From positions 1 through 12,152 of the forward strand of contig JAIROB010000133.1 in assembly GCA_031257695.1 (NCBI GenBank): DNA of 12,152 nucleotides, given 5' to 3'. Shown here one piece after another: positions 7,067-12,152 of this stretch (position 1 is its first letter; each line of letters starts with the position of its first letter). A program made the position numbers and the translations under genes. This stretch comes from Treponema sp. GTDB lineage: Bacteria; Spirochaetota; Spirochaetia; Treponematales; Breznakiellaceae. The notes beneath the pieces were generated by a model. That model was not told where the DNA came from and did not search any database. It saw only the letters and a program-made list of their open reading frames with translations.

Positions 7067-7680
7067 GTCACCTCCGCCTTCCGGGTTATCGCCATAAAGG
7101 AAAGATCTTCCCGGATAAAAACCAGTTCCACCCCGCAGGGATACTCAAACCCCTGCGCTTCCCGGGCCCTGAGCCAGGCGGCTTCGGCAGGGCAAAGGTC
7201 AATACGCCGGCCCTCCGGGGGAACGCCGGGCCCCCGGAGCAGCGCGCCGAGGGTTTCTTTCCGCGGGAAGGCCCCGGACGGCAGGGACCGGGACCCCTCT
7301 CCCGGAACGGCAGCCAGGATCAGCGCCGAATCGTGGGGGTTTTCCGGACTCCCCGCCTTGGCCCTGGAAAGAATATCCGCCGCCTCAAGGCCGGAAGCAG
7401 GGGCAGACAGGAACAAAAAGTCCGCTTTTTCCGGGGAAGCCGGTACGGCGCCGGTAAGGAAGCGGATTTCTTCCCCCGTTTCATCCGGACCGCGCCAGTA
7501 AAAACCGGTTTCATTGTCCAGCAGGGTCAATGCCGGGGCCAACCAGAGGCCGTTTTCCCTGAACCGGGCGGCGCATTGGCCCAGGCTGAGGATCCTGCCG
7601 GGGTTCGCCAGGGCTTCCAGGAAAAGCCGGAATACTTCCTGGGCGCCGTGGACCATGTCGAATTCGTGTTTGGCCTTCAT
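7048..7680 (-). CDS. phnH: PhnH, C-P lyase core subunit
   Basis: PhnH is the homodimeric core subunit of the PhnGHIJ complex. The N-terminus HGAQEVFRLFLEALANPGRI matches the family signature (Q-x-x-F-R ... A-x-x-x-P-G), followed by LTLLDNETGFYW and, near the C-terminus, LLRGPGVPPEGRRI and FEYPCGVELVFI. The usual length is about 195 residues; this one is 210. No catalytic residue set is established for PhnH, so its activity cannot be judged. The start overlaps the phnG stop by 4 nt (ATGA) and the end overlaps phnI by 19 nt. Confidence 0.93.
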   Translation of the reverse strand: MKAKHEFDMVHGAQEVFRLFLEALANPGRILSLGQCAARFRENGLWLAPALTLLDNETGFYWRGPDETGEEIRFLTGAVPASPEKADFLFLSAPASGLEAADILSRAKAGSPENPHDSALILAAVPGEGSRSLPSGAFPRKETLGALLRGPGVPPEGRRIDLCPAEAAWLRAREAQGFEYPCGVELVFIREDLSFMAITRKAEVTWPTQR

Positions 7681-8108
7681 GCTTCCCGGTCCTCCAGGGC
7701 TTGAAACTGCACCGCGGTTTTACGGACCAGTTCCGCCTCCGCTTTCTGGGCGGCAACACGCTCCGTTTCCAAAGCGAGCAGCCGGGGCAGCGCCAGGGCA
7801 AATCCCGCAAAGCCGCCGGAATGGGCCGCGTCCAGTATCGCCGCGGCCTCGACCCGGGAGAGATCGTCCCCAAGCTGGACCGCCGCGCCCCGGACCCCGT
7901 CCACCTCCACGATGCAGTGAACCGCCAAAGCCTCTCCCAGAAAAAAGCGTTCCCCCCGCAGGGGCTCCCGGACCTGTAAAAGCGCCAGGGTCTTCTCCGC
8001 CGGTTTCAGAACCAGCGCCTCCCTTCCCTCCGCGGCCTGTTCCGCCAGTTCCCGGAGGAGCGGGGTATCCGCAAAATTCATGATCCGGCTTAAGGAGCGT
8101 TTATCCAA
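7677..8108 (-). CDS. phnG: PhnG, C-P lyase core subunit
   Basis: PhnG is the small core subunit of the C-P lyase complex and acts with PhnH, PhnI and PhnL on the phosphonate-ATP reaction. Family features are the F-x-x-G-E-x-x-x block (RFFLGEALAVHCIVEVDGVRG, about 54-74), the following LGDDLSRVEAAAILDAA (about 78-94) and a C-terminal helix rich in Ala/Glu. I chose the TTG at 8108: AAGGA lies 9 nt upstream and the resulting DKRSLSRIMNF matches the basic N-terminal helix of the family. The alternative ATG at 8081 has no visible ribosome binding site. The TTG start gives 143 residues and an 8-nt overlap with phnE; the stop overlaps phnH by 4 nt. Confidence 0.9.
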   Translation of the reverse strand: MDKRSLSRIMNFADTPLLRELAEQAAEGREALVLKPAEKTLALLQVREPLRGERFFLGEALAVHCIVEVDGVRGAAVQLGDDLSRVEAAAILDAAHSGGFAGFALALPRLLALETERVAAQKAEAELVRKTAVQFQALEDREA

Positions 8109-8940
8109 TTTTCAGTTTCCTTTTTATATACGTGGAAAAAAGCTCGATCCCCAAGCCGAAGATGAAGACCACCAGGATCGCCAGCCCCGCCCGGCCCAGC
8201 TTGTAACTGTTCATGGCCGCCAGGATCGTGTAGCCCACGCCCCCGGCGCCAACCATGCCCAAAATGGCCGCCTCGATGTAGTTGGTCTCAAAACGCAGGG
8301 CAGTCCAGGCGATGATCCCCGACAAAGACGAGGGAAGGATTGCGGCGAAAAAAATCTGGAACCTGTCCGCCCCGCTTGCCCGGACCGCTTCTACGGTCTC
8401 TTCGGGGACTTCCTCGAAAAGCTGGGCAAAGACCTTGCCGAAGAAGGCGGTAACGTGGAAGCCCAGCCCCATGATCCCCGAAGCCATGCCGAACCCCATG
8501 GACGCCAGGACGAGGAGCGCCCACACCGGGGTCGGAACCGCCCGGACAAACGCGAAGGCGCTTTTCAGGATAGTCGAAAGGGGTTTCCAGGGGGTGATAT
8601 TCTTCGCCGCCAGCGCTCCCAGGATCATGCCCAGGACAAGGCCGTAGACCAGGGCCAAAAGGGCCACAGACACGGTTTCGGTCAGGGTCAGCATGGTAAG
8701 GCCGAAACGCTCGGTGGAAAAACGGGCCATATCCGCAAATACCTTCCCCAGCCGGGGCAGACGCTCGACGACCCTTTGCCATTCCAGGTTGAGGAAGATG
8801 AGGGAAAAGACCGTGAGGCAGGCAAGGCCCCCCAGAAAGAGGTATGCCGGCATATCCCGTTTGTTGTCGGCCACCCGTATTTTGGGGGGCTCCTCACGGC
8901 GTATGGTCTCATTTATGGAAGAACTATATACAAAATCCAT
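8101..8940 (-). CDS. phnE: PhnE, phosphonate ABC transporter permease (second copy)
   Basis: This inner-membrane permease belongs to the PhnCDE phosphonate importer (binding-protein-dependent transport family). The 279-residue protein has a cytoplasmic N-terminal arm of about 30 residues, a first membrane segment at about 32-50, further segments at about 85-112, 138-170, 205-235 and 252-270, and the EAA loop that contacts the ATPase (EEVPEETVEAVRASGADRFQ, about 176-195, ending at ILP). The LGMVGAGGVG motif (about 227-236) is typical of PhnE and related permeases. AAGGAG stands 5 nt before the ATG. A 33-nt gap separates it from the first phnE gene and it overlaps phnG by 8 nt. The two permeases are diverged from each other, so a heterodimeric channel is more likely than a recent duplication. 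Confidence 0.93.
   Translation of the reverse strand: MDFVYSSSINETIRREEPPKIRVADNKRDMPAYLFLGGLACLTVFSLIFLNLEWQRVVERLPRLGKVFADMARFSTERFGLTMLTLTETVSVALLALVYGLVLGMILGALAAKNITPWKPLSTILKSAFAFVRAVPTPVWALLVLASMGFGMASGIMGLGFHVTAFFGKVFAQLFEEVPEETVEAVRASGADRFQIFFAAILPSSLSGIIAWTALRFETNYIEAAILGMVGAGGVGYTILAAMNSYKLGRAGLAILVVFIFGLGIELFSTYIKRKLKIG
8118..8122 (-). promoter_or_regulatory. Ribosome binding site for the phnG TTG start
   Basis: AAGGA on the minus strand lies 9 nt before the TTG at 8108-8106, within the end of the upstream phnE gene. The internal ATG at 8081 lacks a comparable site. Confidence 0.5.
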
Positions 8941-8973
8941 TTTTTCTCCTTGAATAAGGCAGGTCTGCCGCGG

Positions 8974-9786
8974 TTAACGCAGCAGGACCCTTTGCAGGCA
9001 ATCGGTCAAAAGATTTACCCCAATGACGATAAGGGCCACCGCGAGGATCGCCGTGGAGGCCGCCGAATAATTGTATTGCTTGATATAGCCCATCAGGAGG
9101 AGGCCGATTCCTCCCGCGCCCACCATGCCTAAAATTGTGGAAGCGCGAATGTTGAGTTCCACGCTGTAGAGAATCCAGGCGATGAGGCCGGGCATGGCCG
9201 CGGGAAGCAGGGCCTGGAAGATCACCTGGGGCATGGACGCTCCCGCAGCCAGGAGGCCCTCCATGTTCTCCGCCGCGGCCTCGTCCAGGGTCTCGATGAA
9301 GAAACGGGTGAGCCCTCCGGTGGTCCCGATGATCAGGGCCAGGACCCCCACCACGGTTCCGATGCCGAAGGCCGCCACCAGGATAAAGGCCCACACCAGA
9401 TCGGGGATGTTCCGCAGCACGGAAGCGAAACCCCGGACCAGGGAATTGATCAGGGGAGAGCGGACTATGGCGGCGCTTCCCGGAAAGCTCAACCCCAGGG
9501 CCAGGACCGTGGATATCCCTGTAGCCGCCAGGGCCATGCAGAGGGTCTGCGCCGCGGCGCGGAAAAGGGCCTCCCACTTGCCCATGAAGGGGGGAACAAA
9601 GTCGGCAAAAATGAAGTTCCAGAATTCCCCCTGGGACAGAAGGGCCGAGACGGGGTTGAAGCGGGTAAAGCCCGTGGACGCGGCAAAGAGGACGGCGAGG
9701 ACCGCTATAAAAACAAGGGAAACCCGGCGGCTTTCCCGGGAAGCCAGAAATACCCTTTCCCGCGCCGGGGATGTTTTTTTATCCAA
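8974..9786 (-). CDS. phnE: PhnE, phosphonate ABC transporter permease (first copy)
   Basis: This is the first of two adjacent permeases of the phosphonate importer. It is 270 residues long, with membrane segments at about 22-38, 78-103, 128-155, 193-228 and 243-262, an EAA loop at about 167-195 (ETLDEAAAENMEGLLAAGAS ... LLP) and the LGMVGAGGIG motif at 219-228. The start is a TTG that overlaps the phnC stop by 8 nt; GGAGG lies 8 nt upstream and no ATG precedes the first membrane segment. Tandem phnE genes are known in many phosphonate transport loci. It partners PhnC on the inside and PhnD on the outside. Confidence 0.93.
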   Translation of the reverse strand: MDKKTSPARERVFLASRESRRVSLVFIAVLAVLFAASTGFTRFNPVSALLSQGEFWNFIFADFVPPFMGKWEALFRAAAQTLCMALAATGISTVLALGLSFPGSAAIVRSPLINSLVRGFASVLRNIPDLVWAFILVAAFGIGTVVGVLALIIGTTGGLTRFFIETLDEAAAENMEGLLAAGASMPQVIFQALLPAAMPGLIAWILYSVELNIRASTILGMVGAGGIGLLLMGYIKQYNYSAASTAILAVALIVIGVNLLTDCLQRVLLR

Positions 9787-10606
9787 GATCGCCGCCTCCG
9801 CCCAAATCGCCGCCGATCATAAGTTGATCCATGGGCTTCCGGTATATCCTCTCTATCGTATCCGTCGACAGTTCCCCGGTAGGGCCGTCGTACACAATTT
9901 CCCCCAAACAGATCCCGATAATCCGATCCGCGTATTTAAGGGCCGCGGCAACCTGGTGGAGGTTCACGATACAGGCAATGTTGTTCCCGCGGCAGACATC
10001 CCGAATGAGATCCATCACCACCTGGGCACTGGCCGGGTCCAGGGAGGCGATGGGCTCATCGCAGAGCAGAACCGCCGGATCCTGCATCAGGGCCCGGACT
10101 ATGCCTACCCGCTGCCGCTGGCCGCCGGAAAGCTCCCCCGCCCGGTGGTAGAGGAAGTCCCCCAAACCGGTCTGTTCCAGGATGTTCACGGCCCGGCGCT
10201 TGTCCGCTTCGGCGTAACGGCCCAGGATGCCGTCCAGGGTGTTCATATACCCCAGCCTGCCGTGCATGACGTTCTGCATCACCGTAAGCCTGGCCACCAG
10301 GTTGTGATGCTGAAACACCATCCCCAGACGGCGGCGGAGCCGCCTGGCCCGGGCGGAGGAAGCGCCGGTGATCTCCTCCCCTTCGATAAAGACATGGCCC
10401 GCGCTGGGGCTTATCAGCCGGTTAATACAGCGCAGGAGGGTGGACTTCCCCGCTCCCGAGGGCCCGATGATCCCGACCAACTCGCCCTTTCCCATAGAAA
10501 AGTTCAGATCCCGTATAGCCGGGCCTTCCGCGCCCCGGTAAGTTTTGGAAAGGCCCCGCACTTCCAGCACAACCGCGCCGGGCTTCTCCCTGGCAGCATT
10601 CACCAT
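9779..10606 (-). CDS. phnC: PhnC, phosphonate ABC transporter ATP-binding protein
   Basis: PhnC is the cytoplasmic ATPase of the phosphonate importer. In the 275-residue form, motifs are Walker A GPSGAGKST (48-56), the Q-loop MVFQHHNL (about 96-103), signature LSGGQRQR (159-166), Walker B VLLCDEP (179-185), D-loop SLDP and the switch H217 in NLHQV. The long form of the frame, from an ATG at 10681, would lie inside phnD. I placed the start at the ATG at 10606, 7 nt after the phnD stop with AAGGA just upstream; the next codon, GTG, is an equally placed alternative. The ending GGDLGGGGDLG is a short Gly/Asp duplication. The final TTGGATAA also starts the phnE gene. Order D-C-E-E differs from E. 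coli C-D-E. Confidence 0.96.
   Translation of the reverse strand: MVNAAREKPGAVVLEVRGLSKTYRGAEGPAIRDLNFSMGKGELVGIIGPSGAGKSTLLRCINRLISPSAGHVFIEGEEITGASSARARRLRRRLGMVFQHHNLVARLTVMQNVMHGRLGYMNTLDGILGRYAEADKRRAVNILEQTGLGDFLYHRAGELSGGQRQRVGIVRALMQDPAVLLCDEPIASLDPASAQVVMDLIRDVCRGNNIACIVNLHQVAAALKYADRIIGICLGEIVYDGPTGELSTDTIERIYRKPMDQLMIGGDLGGGGDLG
9795..9799 (-). promoter_or_regulatory. Ribosome binding site for the phnE TTG start
   Basis: GGAGG on the minus strand lies 8 nt before the TTG at 9786-9784. It falls in the Gly/Asp repeat codons at the 3' end of phnC and decides the unusual start. Confidence 0.6.
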
Positions 10607-10613
10607 CGCGTCC

Positions 10614-11561
10614 TTATTTGGGCATAACTTTGGCCATGAGATCCCGGACATAATCCAGGTCCCGGTCGTTGGCTTCCACAAATTCCGGTTTCCGCTCCGG
10701 CGGCCAGCCGAGCATGAACTGGAAGTAGTCGGGGTTTTTATAGCTAAGGAAAAACTGTTTGACCCTGGCTCTTAGGTCCGCGGGCAGTTCCTTTCGTATC
10801 GAAATGGGGGCGTTGGGGATGAGGGGGGATTGGTGGATCACCGTAAAGTCGCTTTCCTTTACCCGGCCCGCGGCGAGTTCCCCTTCCAGAATGTCGGAGG
10901 CTATGGGCGCGGCGTCAATATCCCCGTTGAGCACCGCCTGGAGTCCGTTCTGGTGCCTTCCCGAATAGCTGACGGAGGAAAAAAACCGCCCGTTGGTGTG
11001 GAAGTCTTCGTTGCCCATGCCGGGGAAGGCGTTCATCAGTTCCAGGGTGGGCACGTAGTTCCCCGAAGTGGAGGAAGGGTCCACAAAGGCGAAGGTTTTT
11101 CCCCGGAGGTCCTGGAGGTTTTTGAGGGGGCTTCCGGCCTTGACGATAATCTTGGAGGTATACCCGGCCTGGCTCTTATCCCCAAAGGGGGCCACCACCA
11201 CCATCGCTTCCACCCCGGCCCGCTCCACGGCCTGCACGTAGGTAACCGGGCCGAAGGAGGCAATATCCGCGTGGCCGGTGCGCATGGCCTCCACCACGGC
11301 GTTATAGTCGGCGGCGTTGACCTCCGTTACCTTGATGCCCAGGAAGGCGCTTAGATCCCCCTGGACCATGCCCCGGTATTCGGCGTATTCCTCGGTGGCT
11401 TCGTTGGGAAGGTAACACATCACCAGACCCGAAGGCCACCCCGCGGGAACGGAGGAAGCCGAAGGCTCGGCCTTGCCTCCCGCTGCAAGGCTTCCGCCGG
11501 AAAAAACGCACAGCAGGACGGCAATGCCTGCAGCCAAACCGGATTTTCTCAATTTGCACAT
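10614..11561 (-). CDS. phnD: PhnD, periplasmic phosphonate-binding protein
   Basis: PhnD is the substrate-binding protein of the phosphonate importer and the first gene of the operon. I chose the ATG at 11561 (315 residues): AAGGAG lies 7 nt upstream and the product starts with a classic signal peptide, MCKLRKSGLAAGIAVLLCVF, with likely cleavage near SLA/AGG. The longer frame from 11651 would run through the proposed promoter. The cysteine at residue 18 is not in a standard lipobox, so a lipoprotein is less likely. Family motifs are DYNAVVEAMRTGHADIASFGP, SPLKNLQDLRGKTFAFVDPSSTSGN, near the middle ALQAVLNGDIDAAPIASD-like sequence, and SPLIPNAPISIRKELP. Ligand preference among phosphonates, phosphite or phosphate cannot be read, but the operon indicates organophosphonates. 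Confidence 0.96.
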   Translation of the reverse strand: MCKLRKSGLAAGIAVLLCVFSGGSLAAGGKAEPSASSVPAGWPSGLVMCYLPNEATEEYAEYRGMVQGDLSAFLGIKVTEVNAADYNAVVEAMRTGHADIASFGPVTYVQAVERAGVEAMVVVAPFGDKSQAGYTSKIIVKAGSPLKNLQDLRGKTFAFVDPSSTSGNYVPTLELMNAFPGMGNEDFHTNGRFFSSVSYSGRHQNGLQAVLNGDIDAAPIASDILEGELAAGRVKESDFTVIHQSPLIPNAPISIRKELPADLRARVKQFFLSYKNPDYFQFMLGWPPERKPEFVEANDRDLDYVRDLMAKVMPK

Positions 11562-11594
11562 AAAAGTTCTCCTTAAAATCATAAAGTTGACTGC

Positions 11595-11600
11595 ATTGTG
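11595..11600 (-). promoter_or_regulatory. Candidate -10 element of the phn operon promoter
   Basis: CACAAT on the minus strand matches TATAAT at four of six positions and lies 9 bp downstream of the last Pho-box-like repeat, close to the spacing seen in Pho-controlled promoters that lack a -35 element. Transcription would begin near 11587, leaving a leader of about 26 nt with the phnD ribosome binding site. A better -10 match, TATGAT at 11578-11583, would put the start inside that ribosome binding site. Confidence 0.4.
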
Positions 11601-11609
11601 GCAGAGAAT

Positions 11610-11637
11610 TGTTATGACAATGTTATTGAATTGTAAA
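11610..11637 (-). promoter_or_regulatory. Candidate Pho box: three 11-bp-spaced direct repeats upstream of phnD
   Basis: On the minus strand TTTACA (11637-11632), ATAACA (11626-11621) and ATAACA (11615-11610) repeat with exactly 5 nt between units, an 11-bp period. The second and third units extend to TTCAATAACA and TGTCATAACA. PhoP of Bacillus binds TT(A/C/T)ACA-like repeats with the same period, and the E. coli PhoB box is an 11-bp repeat containing TGTCATAAA. Phosphonate operons are commonly phosphate-starvation controlled, so phosphate control of this operon is a reasonable inference. Confidence 0.5.
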
Positions 11638-11761
11638 AATGCGGCAAACAATGGTAAAATGGGCCTGTTCCACTTCAGGTTCCGCCCTGTCCGGTTGAAT
11701 AATACTTCTGCTCCTATGGTTCATCCCCTGCCGTTTACTTGACTTTATCCCGCAATGGGGG

Positions 11762-11874
11762 TATGGTGGTTTTCCCACGGGGATATCGGAATGCGGTGAA
11801 AACCCGCAGCGGTCCCGCCACCGTAACCGGAATAATCCGGAAGCCGGGAGACGGTTCCCGTGTGTAATCCCGAG
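11762..11874 (+). promoter_or_regulatory. Cobalamin riboswitch controlling cbiD
   Basis: The conserved core of the cobalamin aptamer is visible: GGAATGCGGTGAAAACCCGC (11793-11812), then AGCGGTCCCGCCACCGTAAC (11813-11832), then a small CCGG/CCGG hairpin, then the B12-box-like AGCCGGGAGACGG (about 11842-11854). It lies on the strand of the cobalamin synthesis gene cbiD, divergent from phn. It should lower cobalamin gene expression when the vitamin is plentiful. The 5' and 3' limits are approximate. No clear intrinsic terminator follows, and a strong ribosome binding site lies just downstream, so translational control is more likely than termination. Confidence 0.85.
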
Positions 11875-11878
11875 GAGG
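11873..11878 (+). promoter_or_regulatory. Strong ribosome binding site after the riboswitch
   Basis: AGGAGG stands 4 nt before the ATG at 11883 of the leader ORF. No comparable site precedes the cbiD ATG at 11962. Its last two G residues are part of GGAACC, which can pair with GGTTCC at the 3' edge of the aptamer. Confidence 0.6.
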
Positions 11879-11882
11879 AACC

Positions 11883-11975
11883 ATGCGGTTTTGCCTTTCT
11901 TTTTCATGCTGCCAGCCTGTCAGTAACCGTGCTCGTGTGCCGGTCCGCCCGGGGCCTTGTTATGATCCCTCGTAA
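11883..11975 (+). CDS. 30-codon leader ORF overlapping cbiD start
   Basis: A 30-residue open frame (begins MRFCLSFSCC, four cysteines in all) starts 4 nt after AGGAGG and stops at TAA 11973-11975, so it overlaps the cbiD start by 14 nt in another frame. No homology is recognised. The best ribosome binding site of the region serves this ORF rather than cbiD, so ribosomes finishing it could re-initiate on cbiD. Alternatively it is a chance ORF, or the true cbiD start has been displaced by a frameshift. Moderately unsure. Confidence 0.4.
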   Translation: MRFCLSFSCCQPVSNRARVPVRPGPCYDPS

Positions 11976-12152
11976 AGACGGAAGCGCCCTCCCTGACGCG
12001 GAACCGGATCTGTCTTCCCGGTTTGTCAACGGACGGCTCCTGCGCCGGGGCTATACCACGGGGAGCTGCGCCGCCGCGGCCGCGGGCGCTGCGGCCTGGA
12101 TGCTGCTTGCCCAGTCAAAACGGGAAACCTACTCCCTGGCGACCCCCGCGGG
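11962..12152 (+). CDS. cbiD: CbiD, cobalt-precorrin-5B C1-methyltransferase, N-terminal part
   Basis: CbiD methylates C1 of cobalt-precorrin-5B with S-adenosylmethionine in the anaerobic (early cobalt insertion) cobalamin pathway. Only 63 codons are inside the window. The diagnostic N-terminal motif RRGYTTGSCAAAAA (about residues 28-41), with the conserved G-Y-T-T-G-[ST]-C, is present. The ATG at 11962 gives 29 residues before that motif, a little longer than usual; the frame stays open upstream, and GTG codons at 11929 and 11935 are alternatives but lack a ribosome binding site. Placement downstream of a cobalamin riboswitch agrees with the function. The gene continues past the window end, probably into more cbi genes. 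Confidence 0.9.
   Translation, partial: MIPRKDGSALPDAEPDLSSRFVNGRLLRRGYTTGSCAAAAAGAAAWMLLAQSKRETYSLATPA

Noticed and set aside
8080..9132. Open frame of 350 codons on the plus strand opposite the phnE genes
   Set aside because: It is antisense to a membrane protein pair with intact permease motifs; the translated product is a low-complexity Arg/Gln/Gly-rich sequence.
9182..10627. Open frame of 481 codons on the plus strand opposite phnE and phnC
   Set aside because: Shadow of two real genes; no recognisable family and no operon partner on that strand.
11608..11621. Perfect inverted repeat ATTGT-N4-ACAAT as an operator for a dimeric repressor
   Set aside because: It overlaps the 11-bp direct repeats, which explain more of the region; five-base arms in A+T-rich DNA can arise by chance.
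11562..11651. N-terminal extension of PhnD from the ATG at 11651
   Set aside because: The extra 30 residues precede the signal peptide, lack a ribosome binding site and run through the promoter-like repeats; the ATG at 11561 has AAGGAG.
11638..11761. Stretch between the Pho-like repeats and the riboswitch
   Set aside because: I looked for further genes, repeats or terminators and found only weak promoter-like hexamers and a four-base inverted repeat near 11676-11689; nothing that can be supported.
11739..11767. TTGACT-N17-TATGGT as a sigma-70 promoter for cbiD
   Set aside because: The hexamers and spacing are good, but the start would fall near 11774, inside the 5' strand of the cobalamin aptamer. 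A start further upstream is more likely, though a short aptamer cannot be excluded.

Overview
This is a GC-rich bacterial chromosome segment, roughly 60% G+C by eye. It is dominated by a complete carbon-phosphorus lyase (phosphonate degradation) operon on the minus strand. The last gene entering the window, cbiD, belongs to the anaerobic cobalamin pathway, which suggests an anaerobe or a facultative organism. The gene order, the zinc-ribbon-like PhnK and the PHP-type phosphoesterase all differ from the enterobacterial phn locus. A spirochaete or another non-proteobacterial anaerobe would fit, but I cannot fix the taxon from sequence alone.

Layout. Positions 1-1280 (+) hold the end of an ABC ATPase and its ABC-2 type permease, joined by an ATGA overlap. 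They converge on the phn operon with only 21 bp between stop codons. Positions 1302-11561 (-) hold, in transcription order, phnD, phnC, phnE, phnE, phnG, phnH, phnI, phnJ, phnK, phnM, phnL and a PHP-domain phosphoesterase. These twelve genes overlap or nearly touch (overlaps of 4-19 nt, largest gap 44 nt), so one translationally coupled transcript is likely. Positions 11562-11882 are a divergent regulatory region. On the minus strand upstream of phnD there are three 11-bp-spaced repeats resembling a Pho box, with a -10-like hexamer 9 bp beyond them. On the plus strand there is a cobalamin riboswitch. Positions 11883-12152 (+) hold a 30-codon leader ORF with a strong ribosome binding site, overlapping the start of cbiD, which runs off the window.

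How it works together. PhnD binds phosphonate outside the membrane, and PhnC with the two PhnE permeases imports it. PhnI, with PhnG, PhnH and PhnL, attaches it to ribose at C1 from ATP. PhnM removes diphosphate. The radical-SAM enzyme PhnJ, with PhnK on the core complex, cleaves the C-P bond and leaves 5-phosphoribosyl 1,2-cyclic phosphate. phnN, phnO, phnF and the usual PhnP are not in the window. The terminal PHP-domain protein is well placed to open the cyclic phosphate, and possibly to release the phosphate as well. Start codons were reassigned for phnD, phnC, phnK and phnL from ribosome binding sites and family N-termini, and phnE, phnG, phnJ and phnL use TTG or GTG starts.
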